From NCBI GenBank assembly GCA_037833965.1, contig AP031358.1, positions 21,522,001 to 21,586,000 on the forward strand: 64,000 bases of DNA. The letters are read 5' to 3'. The notes beneath the pieces were generated by a model. That model ran no database searches, was not told the DNA's origin, and saw only the letters and a list, made by a program, of their open reading frames with translations. Source of the stretch: Marchantia polymorpha subsp. ruderalis. Taxonomy: Eukaryota; Streptophyta; Marchantiopsida; Marchantiales; Marchantiaceae. Shown piece by piece: positions 11,801 to 24,800 of the stretch; position 1 is the first letter of the stretch, and each line of letters begins with the position of its first letter. The position numbers and the translations under genes were made by a program.

Positions 11801-14800
11801 AATATGAAGTTAATTTTTTGTAAAATATCAATAGTTATGACATAAATAATATGTGTACTTGTTATATTCTAATGGAATCTTTCAGTTTATGCATTGATTG
11901 AGATCTACAAGTCAACAAAACATATTTTTGCTATGTATCTCCTAGTCTTTTGATGAATATAAATTGAGATGAATGATTAGGTGAAATCTTGTCTCATTCA
12001 ATCTGTTGAAACTATGTACACATGGATAAATAAAATCTATCTAGTTTGATTTTTTTAATGGTTTCATTCAAAATGTTTTTTTTATTTTTGTTTTCAACGT
12101 TTTACAACAATGCAAACTAACTTGATAAAGCAAGTGTATTCATTGTGCAATTACTTCACAAATTAGATGTTCAATCAACCCTATAAACATATAATAAATA
12201 CAATTTTTTATTACATTGTTATTTTGATGTGCATTTGATTCTACAAGTTTTTATTTGAACTTTCTTCATTATTTAAAAAAATGGATTCAATATTTTTTTT
12301 AAAAAAAAATCTGATAAAAAAATATGTTAAGATATTATTTGCATGGATTTAAACATCATAGGCAAAAGAATCATGAAACTTTAAAGAAATTTGTGCATGT
12401 AGTAGATATTCAATATTTTGACTTGTCCATATTTTTATAATCAAAGGTCAATCTTTGTAACATTATGCTCTTCATCTTTTTAACGTCTTATTTTAATAAA
12501 AAAAATGATTACTGCAGCAATTTGTGACACACTACAGTGGTTTAAATTATTTTATTATTGAAAATAAACTTATTTTTGAATAACGAATAAAATAAAACTC
12601 AATAACTACTCCAACATGTTTTGCAATTTGCCATTTCAAAGATCCATGAGACTTACAATAAGTAAAAATTCTTCTTTTATAATTATTCGAAGGAGTCAAA
12701 AATCTATTTGTTTACAAATCATTCATTATGAAGTAGAATAAAGTCAAAGCATTAACAGAAAATAATAATAAATTTAATTATATATATATTTACATATTTA
12801 TTTATTTCTATATTTACATGTGACAACACGAATAAAAGATACAATATAACAAAAAAATATAAAAATAAGTACATGATATAGTTCAAGGCATTGAACACTT
12901 ACGCATGTTTTCAGATAAATTCAGCAAGCAAAAAAAATAATTCAATGATACGAAGTATACAGAAAAATTTTGAACAAATATTATGTAATATATGTTAACA
13001 AAATTCACAAAACACACACATTAATATATAGAATGTATAGTTTTAAATCACAAACATCTTCAAACATCTCCCATGCATAGCACATGTTCACAAGTCTGAT
13101 TATTTGTAGTTGCTTTTTATAAGACAGCTGTAATATATTTAGTTTACATATTTAAATTGTAGTTAATTTGAATAATTACACATTTTACACTAAATTTTTA
13201 ACAGATTTTTCAATTATCAAAGTAAATTGAAGATTGATTATGAATGAAATTTAAAATAATTTATGTAAGGTTTCATTGTATTAAAAGATCTATAATTAAA
13301 TTTGAAAATTTTTAATAATTTTCTATGGTTTTTTTTTGTTCTTGAAAATTTATTATAAATTAACTCATATTTATCATCAAATGGAATTTTACAAAATTTC
13401 CATCTTACTTGTTAAAATATGTAATATTATAGAAAATCATATAGAATAGTAACAACCATTTTAAAGATATAATTATTTCATTTTTTATGTCACAAATTTG
13501 TTAAACTTTGATAATACATATAATCGAGCTTAATTTTATAGAACTAAAACATATATTCCTAATTTTTTGTAAAAAATAAAATATTCGTTCTTTACACTTT
13601 ATTGTATGATCAAAAGTTTTTTTTACCAATTATCATTACACTTTGTTTCTAGAAATGGATATGTGAGTAAGTTCAGAGATGAAGATACTGCAAATTTTAT
13701 ATCTAATTTAAATCAAAATATGTGATTCGTATGACTAGCAATTAAACAACATTTTCAGTTATTTGTGTTGAAACGTAAATTATCATATGTCTAGAAATCT
13801 GTTGTTTTTTATTTGGTGTACCAAATTAAAAACATTCATCATAAAAGCATTAAGTAGTTTATAAAATTGTGTGTCTTGTGAAATAAAATATTAATGCCAA
13901 AATTATTAAATTATTTTATGTTTTCTTCACATGAGAAGAAAAAATCTGAATATTTTTTTCAATATGACAAGTTTTCTTTTAGAATTTCAAACTTGCTTCA
14001 ATTTGCTAAAAATAATCAAATTAAGATGTTCTACAAAGAAACGCTAGATATGATCTTGAAAATTTAAAAGACTTTAAGTTTTTAAGATTAATACTTTGTT
14101 TTACAAATCAGTTACTCAAAAGAACGAGAATATTTTTAATATTTTGTTGTTAATATCTAGTTAAGATGCAAACTATGAGAATATTCATTTTCATGATGTT
14201 GCTTGTAAAAATCAAATCACATATTCTATTAATATATAATGCGTATAAACAAATCAATTTGAACTTCATATCAGTTCGAAATGATATTGTATTGTCAATC
14301 TATTGATCCATAAATTGAAAAATGTGCTTTTCCAAGCTATACAATATTTATTTTTAATTTTATATATATGCATCAAATATTCATAATCTTTAACTAAGTT
14401 CTTCACCATGCTCAAAAAATTCTACAGTGTTAAATTAGATAGTGACACATTGTGTTAAATTGTTACATAACATAAAGTTCTATTCAGTTTGATATTTAAA
14501 GGCGTCATGATATTTTCGTTTGATGATTATCAACAGTCATATTATGAATATCATATATGAAATGATATATGTGTTGTTTCTATAAAAAAATCAACACATT
14601 TTTCTTACATTTGTTTAAGAAATTCTGATTGCATATTTCAAGATAATTGCATGAGTAGTATATTAAGATAAAGAAGTATATTATTGAACGATGGAGTTTG
14701 TACGGCTTGATCTATATTTGAATTTGAAATGTTTATATCGTAAAGATAATATGATCCAAGCACACAAATTCAATATTCTACAACGTACTTATTCGTGAAT

Positions 14801-15856
14801 AATTCTTCATAAGTCATAAAAAAGATTTAATTTTTTTAGTTTCTTATATTATCATATGAAATCATTTCAAATACATGTTAATTCATTTGGTTTGATTTTT
14901 CTTAGGTTCAAACTTTTTTAATAATATTTTTAATCAAGTAATAATGTGACAATACAAATTCTGTTATGGGATAAGCTCTACAATATAAGGTAATTCAAGA
15001 AAATAATTGAAAAAATTAATAGAAATAAAAATATTTTCAATAGCTCTCTCAAAAAAATTATACTTATACACCCATGTTTAGAACTGTTTTAGACAAAATG
15101 TTAAAAAATATTACTTTTTTTACATAAAATTTCAGTTAGTCTTTATCTCATACTTTTCTTTATCATTTTTTTGAGCCGGATGTAGAGCAAAATAAAGATT
15201 AGTTTATTATTTGCTTAGAGACTGGAAAAGCATAATCCTATGTGTGATTTAAACAAGTATCAATTCTTTACGTTCATTTATGGCTTTATGTTGGAAGTAA
15301 GTTTTGATAAATTTTTTAAATATTTTATCTTGATTTCAAAAATAATTCAAACAAATTAATAAACCAAATAACAAAGTCTCAAAATTGATAGACATGTAAA
15401 AAATTAAATGAAATCATCACGTCAATTCTAATACATTAAGGTTTAACGTTAGATTTATGATCAGGGATAATTTTAGAACGATATACCCATGCAATGATAC
15501 ATGCTGGAAATAAATTATGCCATAAATATATATCATTTGTTGTTATGAGGTCAAACCCTTACAAGATTTTTTTATTTATGCTATGATAGATTCTGTTATT
15601 GCGTTGTCATATTGGAGATATGAATAAAAATTCAAAACACATCCTGAAACAAGAACAAGAAAACTGACAAATAAATTTGATAGGTTTTTCAAATTGTATA
15701 ATATTAAAATAACGATGGCAAAGTCTAAATATTAGTTGATTACATAGAAATAAAATCACCCATAAAATGGACATCTGTAGATTTTGTAAACTACAAAGTA
15801 TATTGTATGTGTTATATGCTCATCTCAGTTATATATAGTATGATTTATTTCATTAA

Positions 15857-15892
15857 AAGTTTGGAAAATTATAATTTATATTTTCCAAACTT
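15857..15892. repeat. Perfect 13-bp inverted repeat with 10-nt loop
   Basis: AAGTTTGGAAAAT at 15857-15869 is the exact reverse complement of 15880-15892, inside the AT-rich block. Confidence 0.8.
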
Positions 15893-16230
15893 GCACTTTA
15901 TTTTCAAACATTTATTATTTAAAATTGAGATAATGTGATAGCATTTTAAATTGCAATATTCAAATTTGTTTTTAAAAATTGTAATAATTTTTGTATATAA
16001 GAATTAAAAAATAATTCAAATTCAGTAACTAATATAGAACTGTTATTCAAACCTGTATATTTATTTATATTTATTTGAATATTATTTATTTTCAAATTTT
16101 GTTGTTTGCATTCAATATCTTTGATCATATAGATTATTCTACAATTTGAATTTTCAAGAAGTAATGGATCATTATGCTTTAGGTATGATAAAACATATAC
16201 TTCACATCTAGTCCTTCTTCATAAATTTAC

Positions 16231-16283
16231 CATTTACCATATTTAAACAAACATCTAACATTTACCATATTTAAACAAACATC
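16231..16283. repeat. 28-bp tandem duplication
   Basis: CATTTACCATATTTAAACAA begins at 16231 and again at 16259. The copies are identical for 25 bases, including the following ACATC, so the duplication is young relative to its surroundings. Confidence 0.85.
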
Positions 16284-17179
16284 AGTTCATATATATGAAA
16301 TGATTTAAATTTTATATACCAAATTTAATATATTATGATTATGCATATATTTAAAGGTTGAATTTGGAACTTTAAAATCAAACAAATATAAGTATACTCA
16401 TTTAAGTGATTTTATTACAAATCATAGGAAAAAAGAATTTCGGGATTTACGTCTTGGATTTACAATAGAGAATACTCAGTATGCATACTACGAGAAAAGT
16501 ATATACAATACTGCGTTTGCATGCGCCAAGAAAATAATGTATGCAAATTATAAGATATATGCTAGCATGTAGAAATCCAAGGTGTAGATAGCCTTAATTC
16601 ATGTGTGAAATATCTCAATCTAGCTGTCCAACCAGGATATTATACCCCCAGAGACGCCTAGCGGCTGTCCGCAAAGGCATCAAGCGACAATCATGCAGTT
16701 GACAATTGAAGGGAATTCCAGATGACAAACGGCGCGTCATCGGATTCCTCAAAGGGTACGATGCTACCTTGCTTTTGCACATGTGAAACTATAATAGTTT
16801 CTTTATAATTTTAAATATCAAAATATTAGTCGACTTTTGTGTATTCTATGTATAACATATATACGGGAATTTCAGGGACTTGTGTCCGAGACTTGACTCC
16901 ATAAGAAGGAAATATTATTTTAATAGTGCTTTTGGCATCCAGATTTTTCTGTAGACCTCAGTATGCTGGGCCGAGGATACAACTAAACGACAGTTTTCTG
17001 TATGACGCGTACATCAACATATCTTCAATATACAAGAATCTTAATAAGCTATATGAATATATTGTGCGTCCAATCTTAAGATCGTATTTGTTTGTCAATT
17101 TTATGAGCCCACTTTATTATTTATCTACCTTTAATTTGAGAATTTCTTAAAGGTATGAAAATATCCATGAAAAAAAACA

Positions 17180-18813
17180 GAATGATCTTTGGGTCCTGAC
17201 GAAGCTCGAATTAATTCTGCTTTCTTACCTAAATTTAGAGTCAGCACATTTCAAAACCGAAGAGAATTCTGGACAGAAGTCTGCAATAGTCAAATGAACT
17301 AGGGTCTTGGATTCTTGTATGTGGCTCGATTTCCGTTAGTGGATCGTAAATATATCCACTCAGATGCTTGTCTCCCGTCAAAGTAAGCCGCTGTGCAACT
17401 TTCTGTGGTTTGCAATATTCCTGTGTGGCCAGGACCAAGCTAAAACAGCCAATCACCACTCTCCACCTTTTTCCTCCGGTCGACCGTCTATCCAGTCGCT
17501 GGGTACCGTCATCACCGGTAAATGGTCGATTCACCTGAATCGAAAAGCCTCCGTCGACGAAGAGTTGTTCGGTTGCCGGCGGAAGGACCCAGCGTCGGCA
17601 TTCTCCAGCCTCCGGACGCCGGAGTCTCACTTCTTTCCCAACCTGGTACAGAAACTACCTAACTACGTAACAGAATGTCAACGGAGTTCCGGAACAACGA
17701 ACAGAAAGGCTCTACAGGACTACTGCGTGCGCGAGAGGCTCGCCACAGTGGCTCAAATCGTTGTCGCGGTTGGAGAACGTGCGCGCACTGGCGCCGCCGC
17801 GGCTGCTGCTGTTGGTGGTGGCGCTGGCGCTGCTCTGCCGCCTGGTCGAGTTTTGGGGGCGGAGCCACGCGCTGCGATTGCAGTCACCGGAGAAGCTTTT
17901 AGCGAAGGACGACAACGTTGTCGGTGACAGTTGTTGGTCTCTTGGTTTGTAGCCCAAGGCCCGAGCGCAGGGAGAGGGAAGGAGGGGAGAAGGATGCAGG
18001 AGAATCTGTGGAAGGCTGGCCCGCCCCGCGAGGGCGAAGAATGTTCTCGCCCGAGCACGGACGGAGTGGAAGCCAGATGTTGCTCGGAGGGGCGTGTCGA
18101 CGAAATGACTGCGCTCTCGCGAGGTGAAATAATGCAGCAGTTTTTGTGACATGTGACCTGGATGGCGTGAGAAAATCGGCAGCCTGATGGCATTATATTG
18201 AAGTTTCCAGGTACTGTTCGGAGTGTATGCACGAGACTGTTTCACTTTGGACGAAGCCGATTGGAAATCTTTATTTTTCCTGTAAAGAGGGAGAATCGTT
18301 GTAGATGCTCGGGAGAATTCGGGCCCGAGATGTGGGGCCGGTGTTGTTACTTTGCTCCGTGGAAACGATCAAGCGCTGTGGTAAAATGTGCCAGGAGTCT
18401 GTGTTTTCATGTTGGTCTGGTCAATGTCTCTCTAAGCTGGAGCCCAGTTGACTTGTTTGGAGTCATGATCACTGTTCCTATTTTAACTTTCTACTTTGTA
18501 CAACCAGTCACGAAGATTGCACGTTCTCTTCGTGTTAGCGGAGAGTGCTGACAGTATCAGCCCCGTCCGCTCCATCCATCGTTTAGCAATGATAAATGCT
18601 TCGATACAAGAGAACATAAGGGAGTAGCATCACTACATTGAACTTGTTTGCAGAAAGACAAGCTAAGGAACGGGGAACTCATTTTTATCGTGCTGTGGAA
18701 AGGTAAATTGTAGGATGTGTTGTTCTTCTAGCTTTGAAGAAACATCTCACTCCGGCACTTTCTTTGCTCAGTTCACAGAGGTGAGGATAATCGAGTAGGG
18801 AGATGAAGTAACC
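17180..18813 (+). promoter_or_regulatory. PIGP upstream region and probable 5' UTR
   Basis: GC and CpG content rise sharply after the AT-rich block, peaking around 17740-18080. Open frames here occur on both strands and carry no domain signature. The PIGP start at 18814 has a favourable context, aaccATGG. The transcription start cannot be placed from sequence alone. Confidence 0.45.
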
Positions 18814-21424
18814 ATGGATCCGAGTTCAGTAAGGAGGAGGAGTTTTAAACGAGCTCTCTCTGTGAGGGGGAGAGATAAAGATGGTGCACCCACCTCGTCG
18901 AGTCTAGGCTTACCTGTCGGTGGAGCCAAACCTCTCGAAGTTTATGGATTTGTTGGCTCGATCGGCTCCCTCGTCTCTTACGGTACGAGTTTCCTGAAGG
19001 TTAGCTGTGATCAATTTTGATCAGCTTGAATTTGATCACCTTCACTTCTCGACTTCCTTGAATTCACGAATTTATGAAGGGAGCGATCCTCACTTCAAGT
19101 TATTTCTTTTATCGTGGATTAGGAAACATAGGAGTGCAATGCACCGCCAGGTTCGCAGGAAACTGGTTCCACATTGACCTTTGTTGATTGGTAGCTCCTG
19201 AAGTATGGTAACAGAGGCTAGTTGCGATCACGTTGAATTCGTTCCGGAGACTTTGATCATGGTACTGGCAGAAAGATTCGGGAAGAAGAAATTGTTCTTG
19301 GCAGAGAGTATGAATTGGATGAGGTTTAAGCGAATGGAATAGCTAACCTTGGCGCTGAACTATTCGAATTTTATTTTCGAACTTGATGGTGATGTGGTGT
19401 GGCATCCCTTTACGTTAGACTCTTCTATTACGGAGAGAAGTCGAAGCGGTCAGTCTGTCATTTGTACTGAAGAAGAGTATATTGAAGCTTGAAAATGCTT
19501 CTTTTTTCCAGCGGTCTACATAATCTGGGCGTATACACCCGAGTCATGGCTTCATGCTCTCGGTATAACATATTATCCCAGCCGGTGAGTCTCGTGCCTG
19601 ACTTGTGGTCAAATAGGGGTGAAAAACTTAATGTTGCTGGGCTTTAAACACTGGGTCCTTTTACTGCGAAGTTGTTCTCGTTTAGCTTCACTTCGTTGCA
19701 CTGGTGGAATGCATCAAATGTTTCGGTAAAGCAAGAGAAATATGCGCTCCTTATTTCCAATGTTGCATAAAGAGGCTGAATGGAATTTCAACCACAATAT
19801 TTGGGGCGGAGAATTGGAAAGTACATCCAAATATTCTCCCAAATTTTGAGTGGAGAGAACAGCACCATCTGAGGTGTTGCGCAGATCGTGATTACCTGCC
19901 AGCCTTGAATCTAGGTTCTTTTGTGCGAGCTTCTAAAGATCTTAGATCACAACCTCAACTTTTGATTAGTTGAGGTTTTGATCAGATCGTTACCTTAGTC
20001 TAGGGAGCCTAACGACTTAAGCTAATTGTACAGTTGTAGCCACCTTACACAGACTAGTAAGCCAGGAATTTCAGCCAGAAGGCAACGGTCTCCGAGTGAG
20101 AAATTTCAGTGACCTCTTGCTTCCAAGTCCGTTATGCAATAGAACCTGAAATTGATGTGGGTAAATATGGGTGGTTCTTTCATTCGATTGCTTAGAATGT
20201 GGTCAAAGCTGACTTGAGTCTGATAGGGTTCTCCGTAGTGATTTGGGACTTAGGTGCCGATATATGTTCCTGGTTCAATACCTTACTTATCGATGTTTGA
20301 GCGATTTCAGCTCATTTCGTTCGATATTGATTTCTTCATCTCGACTTCGGCTAGATTCCCCCCACGACAGTTTGAGATGCTAGTGTAGAGCACAATTTGT
20401 AGAGTGAAGGTTTGCGGAGCTCCGGTTTTACCCTATCGTTAGATGTGTGTTGAGGACATCCGACTAACCTTCTGTCATCCCCTCCGTACATATTCTGTAT
20501 TGGATGTCGAATTGACTCATTCTTGGTTATATCATAAGCAGTGTCATGAAGCGTACTGCATTTTATTTATTCCGATCGGGTTCTTGACAGGTACTGGGCA
20601 ATTGCGATTCCGTCGTACGTGATCATCTCAGTCCTTTTCATATGCGTCTTGTACGTGAGCTTTAATTTTTTGGCAACGAATCCTCCTCAGTCTCGATACA
20701 CTCTATATGGTAAGAGATAGAAATTTGCCATTTATATGTTCAACATAACCCTCATCCTATATTTACAAAGACCTAAGTGAGTAGAAACAAGATGGCTGTT
20801 TCTTTTTCGAATTCAAAGGAACAAAAAAATAGAGACGGTATAACTTGAAGGCTTAGGGGGGAGTTCTGTGTCCTCTCGGTAGATTCAAGAACAGGTGACT
20901 GACTTGGGATGAACCTTGTGCTCGAAGAACTAAATCAAAGCAACGTGAAATGCTGAACAGTCTTGTGCGTTCTCCCATCATACGTCCTACGATAAAATTG
21001 CAGCGTAGTATTTTCCTATGCCTGTTCAAACCATCTTCACTTATCACACTAAGCATAGCTTTTCTTCAGTTTCTATTTCTAGTTCTTGAGGTTTTTCCAT
21101 GACTTCTCGTGCTAAGTGATGAAGTATCAGCGTTTGAGTTAGTTTCCAATGTCATAGACAGGTCGACTTCCTTGAGAGCAAAGGTGAATTGAATTGTAAA
21201 ATAAGTTTTGCAATTCCTTTCACATCTCTGAGGAACATTATGAGACGGAATGGAATTAATTGTCTCTTGTTGCAGACGAATACACGAGGCCTAGCACGGA
21301 CCTGACGTTGTCAAGGTTCCAAGCGAGTGACGATGAGCGGCAAGTTATCCCTTCATTCTCGGACATGCCAATCACTGAAGTGAATGCTTTACTGCTGGGT
21401 CCTGCTATGAGTAAAACTCTGTAG
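18814..21424 (+). CDS. PIGP: PIG-P, GPI-GlcNAc transferase subunit P, 4 exons, 169 aa
   Basis: Small subunit of the ER-membrane complex that transfers GlcNAc to phosphatidylinositol, the first step of GPI-anchor synthesis. Exons: 18814-18982, 19512-19584, 20591-20709, 21276-21424. Junctions are GT..AG with matching phases and total 510 nt. The PIG-P signature is clear: PLEVYGFVGSIGSLVSYAVY, then IIWAYTPESWLHALGITYYP and SRYWAIAIPSYVIIS. Two membrane segments are predicted at about 43-63 and 84-106, followed by FNFLATNPPQSRYTLYDEYT and an acidic cytosolic tail that includes RFQASDDERQVIPSFSDMPI. The N-terminal 40 residues are basic and Ser-rich. The next gene starts less than 0.5 kb downstream on the same strand. 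Confidence 0.93.
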
Positions 21425-21881
21425 AGGAGGTCTTCATGGTGGACGATATTGGTCCTGCATTCCTATTTTCTATCCCTCAGGTGGAAGGTCCTGGTATGTT
21501 TTTGTTACAAGCTCGTAACTGGTTCTTCCAAAGATTTTTAATAATTTTGAATAGGAGTTACATTTTGCTCAACTATTTCTCTGTATTTTGTAATATTTCT
21601 TATCCTACCATTCCTCTTTCATGGCATTTGAAAATTGCCGTTGAAAATTGAATCACGGAACACCTGTTAGAATCGGATACGGAAAGGAATATGCAGTCAC
21701 ATTTTTTAGTCTTCTTGGGAGTCCCTTTGTTTCTCACTGTAGTTAATGCTTTCTTGCCGATACCTGAAGTCTAAGTTGAAGTCACAAAAGACAATTGTCT
21801 TAGTATGCTTAGTTGTAACACAGGATAAAGTGTTATTTGTCGATTCACCTCCCTAAAATTATACCTCTAATTTCATCGCAG

Positions 21882-24800
21882 CAAGCAGTTCTTATTTAAA
21901 TTTGTCATATGATCGTAGAAATGTTGAAATGGGAAAACATTACACGCCGAAGTATAGCCACGGTCAAGAAATCGTTCTGTTGAGGGTGGATACGAAAAGA
22001 CATGACGTCAGCTTAGTGATCAAAATCCAAAGGCCATGGAGGTTGTATAAGGTGGGAAAGCTTGGAAAAGAAATTCTGACTTTGATTTTTTGAAAGTTGT
22101 TACGCTCGTCCGCCGGTCAGTTCTGATTCATCGATTGATTGAGTTCCTGATTATAAGTTGTCACGATGTGGTATACTTACAGGACCAGTTAACCTTCGAT
22201 GGGATTCGTAACCTTGTTCACAGTTATGCCATTTCTAATCCAAAGAGTGTGCTTCGAGTTATCAACAAATGCGAGGTCGCACCTCTGCACATCTAACTTT
22301 CTAAGGAACTCCTATCCTTTGGTATTATTGGGGTCGATAGAAGGTGACAGTTATGACGCGAATATTTCATCATGCTGGCAAGAAGGAACATGTACATGTA
22401 ACTGAAACAAAACACACGGTGGTCTCAACAAACGTCACCTTTGTCTTATCTGAGTTTTCTTTGACAAATACTTCTTGCATTCATTTTCGGTTTCCTATCG
22501 TGTAGAACCCTGCATCCCTTGTAACTGCTTACTCTGTTCGACTGTCTTGTGTTGTTTGGATGATGTTGAGAGGGTCTGGCCTCCTGCAATTGAAATGGCC
22601 TACTGTGAACAGCAGGGCACCACTTTTTTGGTTCAACTATTAGATTCATGCTTACTAAAGATCCGTTCATTTTTGTTATGTCAAAGAATTACTTTTGGAG
22701 TGACGTCTTTATCCACCCATCTACTTATTGTTTCATGGTTCTTACTTGTTTAGGCACCACTTGCTGACAAGGCAGCTGGATTGCACGTACGCTTTCGCCT
22801 TAATGGCGATTCCTTTCCTCCTTCGGTAAGGAAGATACTGTCCAGCATCTAAATACTCCGGAGAGTTCGTTGTAGTCCTTTTGCTTAATATAGTGTGAAA
22901 AGTTGTCTACATAGAACTTGTCAAAGAACATGAACTAACACAAGAATCCACCGAGGTTTTTATGTCGTAAACTAACAAAAAATATAGGCAGGAATGATTT
23001 CGCTGATAGTGTATTGGATTGTTCTCTAATTTTTCCTTGTAACTGCGTCTTGCTTTTCATGTAAGTAGGTTGTCTACAAGGTATACACACACAGACCTGT
23101 AGTGGTTATGGGTTCGTTTAGCCCCCGACAATACGCAAATGGTCCGAGGCATTGTGAAGGTGGACAAATTTGGCAATCTCTCTATTCCAACAAATTCTTT
23201 TGATCAATTTGATGATGAAAGCAACTATCAAGGAGGGAGGTGTAAAGAAAAAATCATAAATATAAACAAATTATACTCTTGACTTATTACATTCATGTAA
23301 TTAGCTATTCTGATGGTGACAACGTTGGGTAATCAAGGTCTCAGTATGTTACCATGATTGTCATCAGAAACTTACCTCAGATGTGATAACAACGGTTGGC
23401 GCTCAATAGCTGGCACACCTGGTGTCCAAAGTGGCCCTAAAGTTAAGCTTCAAGCTCAAGCACAGGGGTGAGAAGAATGTGCAGCTGTGGGACATCACTT
23501 TGTCTGGAGCTATTTTATTCTTACTTAATGCATGCTAACGTTCTTGCATAATAACTCTCGGTTCTCAAAGTAAACTAAACTTTTCACAGCAGATCTCAAT
23601 GTGTTTCCGAAAGAGCAAGACTTTACTTGTGGCTGTTCGGGAGTGAGTTGCAAAATTCAGTAGTAGTTTCTCAGATATTTACATCAAAACATACTAGCAC
23701 CTACTCTCCTGAAGAACGAAAAGTATTAAAGTTGTTGGATTTGAAAAAGAGAAGAAGAGCTTGGCTCATGAAGTTGTGAGATTTTATCTCACAACTTGGT
23801 GTAGATTGAGATTTTATCTCCATCTACACCAGTAATACTACACTTTATCTGAAGTTCGCTAGAAGTACGTCTCATCGCCTTTTAGTAAAAATTTGTAGTC
23901 TCGCCCTACTCCTTGGGATGCGTAGTACTGAGATCTAGTTATGTAGCATAAACTAAGAGAATAGTATCTAGTGAATTCAACCTGTGTGCATAACGCTCAA
24001 GTTCAAACAGTCGTCCTTAACTCATTAGTTATAGATATATATATCTTCAGAGTTCCCGGAGTCTAGGAATAATATAATGTAATAGAGAAACTTCCATCCT
24101 CACATGTAGAGACCACATACTCTTGTGAAGTGCGTTTCTTTACAAGAAGGAACAAGACATTTTTACATTAACTTACAGAAAGCAAGCGATTCTGATAAAG
24201 CGTGGAGTTTCAGGATAAAGGTTTGAATGCTTGAAGCCCTACGAAACCCGACAGATGGCATTGCATTTCCTCTCACGGCAATTTATGCTTTTACTTTGTT
24301 CTTTCCCACCTCCACAATGTACACGTACCTGAGCTTCAGCTTCTTTTTCCGCTTGATAGATACACTGACAACGGCGCCAGCAGCGTCCCTGAGCATCGTA
24401 TGTAACTCTGAACCTTTGTCTGTGATATATTTTGTTTTTCAATCTTGAACACTTCTGCAACTTTTAGTCGAGTTGATCTACTTCCATCTACTTTATTGCT
24501 CTTAAAGTAGCAGTGTGCACCAAAACACTGGCAGTTTTTTTATAAAAGCATAAGATGCTCATTGTCTTCCTCTGAACGTACCGATCTTGTAGATTGTTAG
24601 CACCTCCATGTCAATCTTGTGAATTTGAAGGTTTATGGAAGTTACTCATTGTAGCTTGTGTCTAGATAGTTTGACCTGATATCAGTCAGATCCTCCAGTA
24701 AACTCTTCGTTGAAGTGCTGATTCAGGTAGAATTATCTTATGCTCAATCAGTCTCCATCTCCTTCTGCATAGATCAGTCAGCTTTCCAGTTGGTTTAATT

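Larger units (their letters stand above)
9950..16920. other. AT-rich gene-empty block, about 7 kb
   Basis: Composition falls abruptly to roughly one quarter GC by eye and recovers near 16.6-17.2 kb. No open frame exceeds 62 codons, and no retroelement motif or tRNA is legible. It holds homopolymer A/T runs, a TA microsatellite at about 11262-11282, a hairpin at 15857-15892 and a 28-bp tandem duplication at 16231-16283. It is probably old, decayed repetitive DNA; that origin is inference from composition only. Confidence 0.6.

Noticed and set aside
9950..16920. Organellar DNA insertion
   Set aside because: No plastid or mitochondrial gene fragments, rRNA or tRNA were legible, and the sequence is more AT-rich than expected.
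17364..18245. Overlapping open frames of up to 187 codons before PIGP
   Set aside because: They occur on both strands in a CpG-rich region with no domain signature; best explained as promoter/5' UTR.
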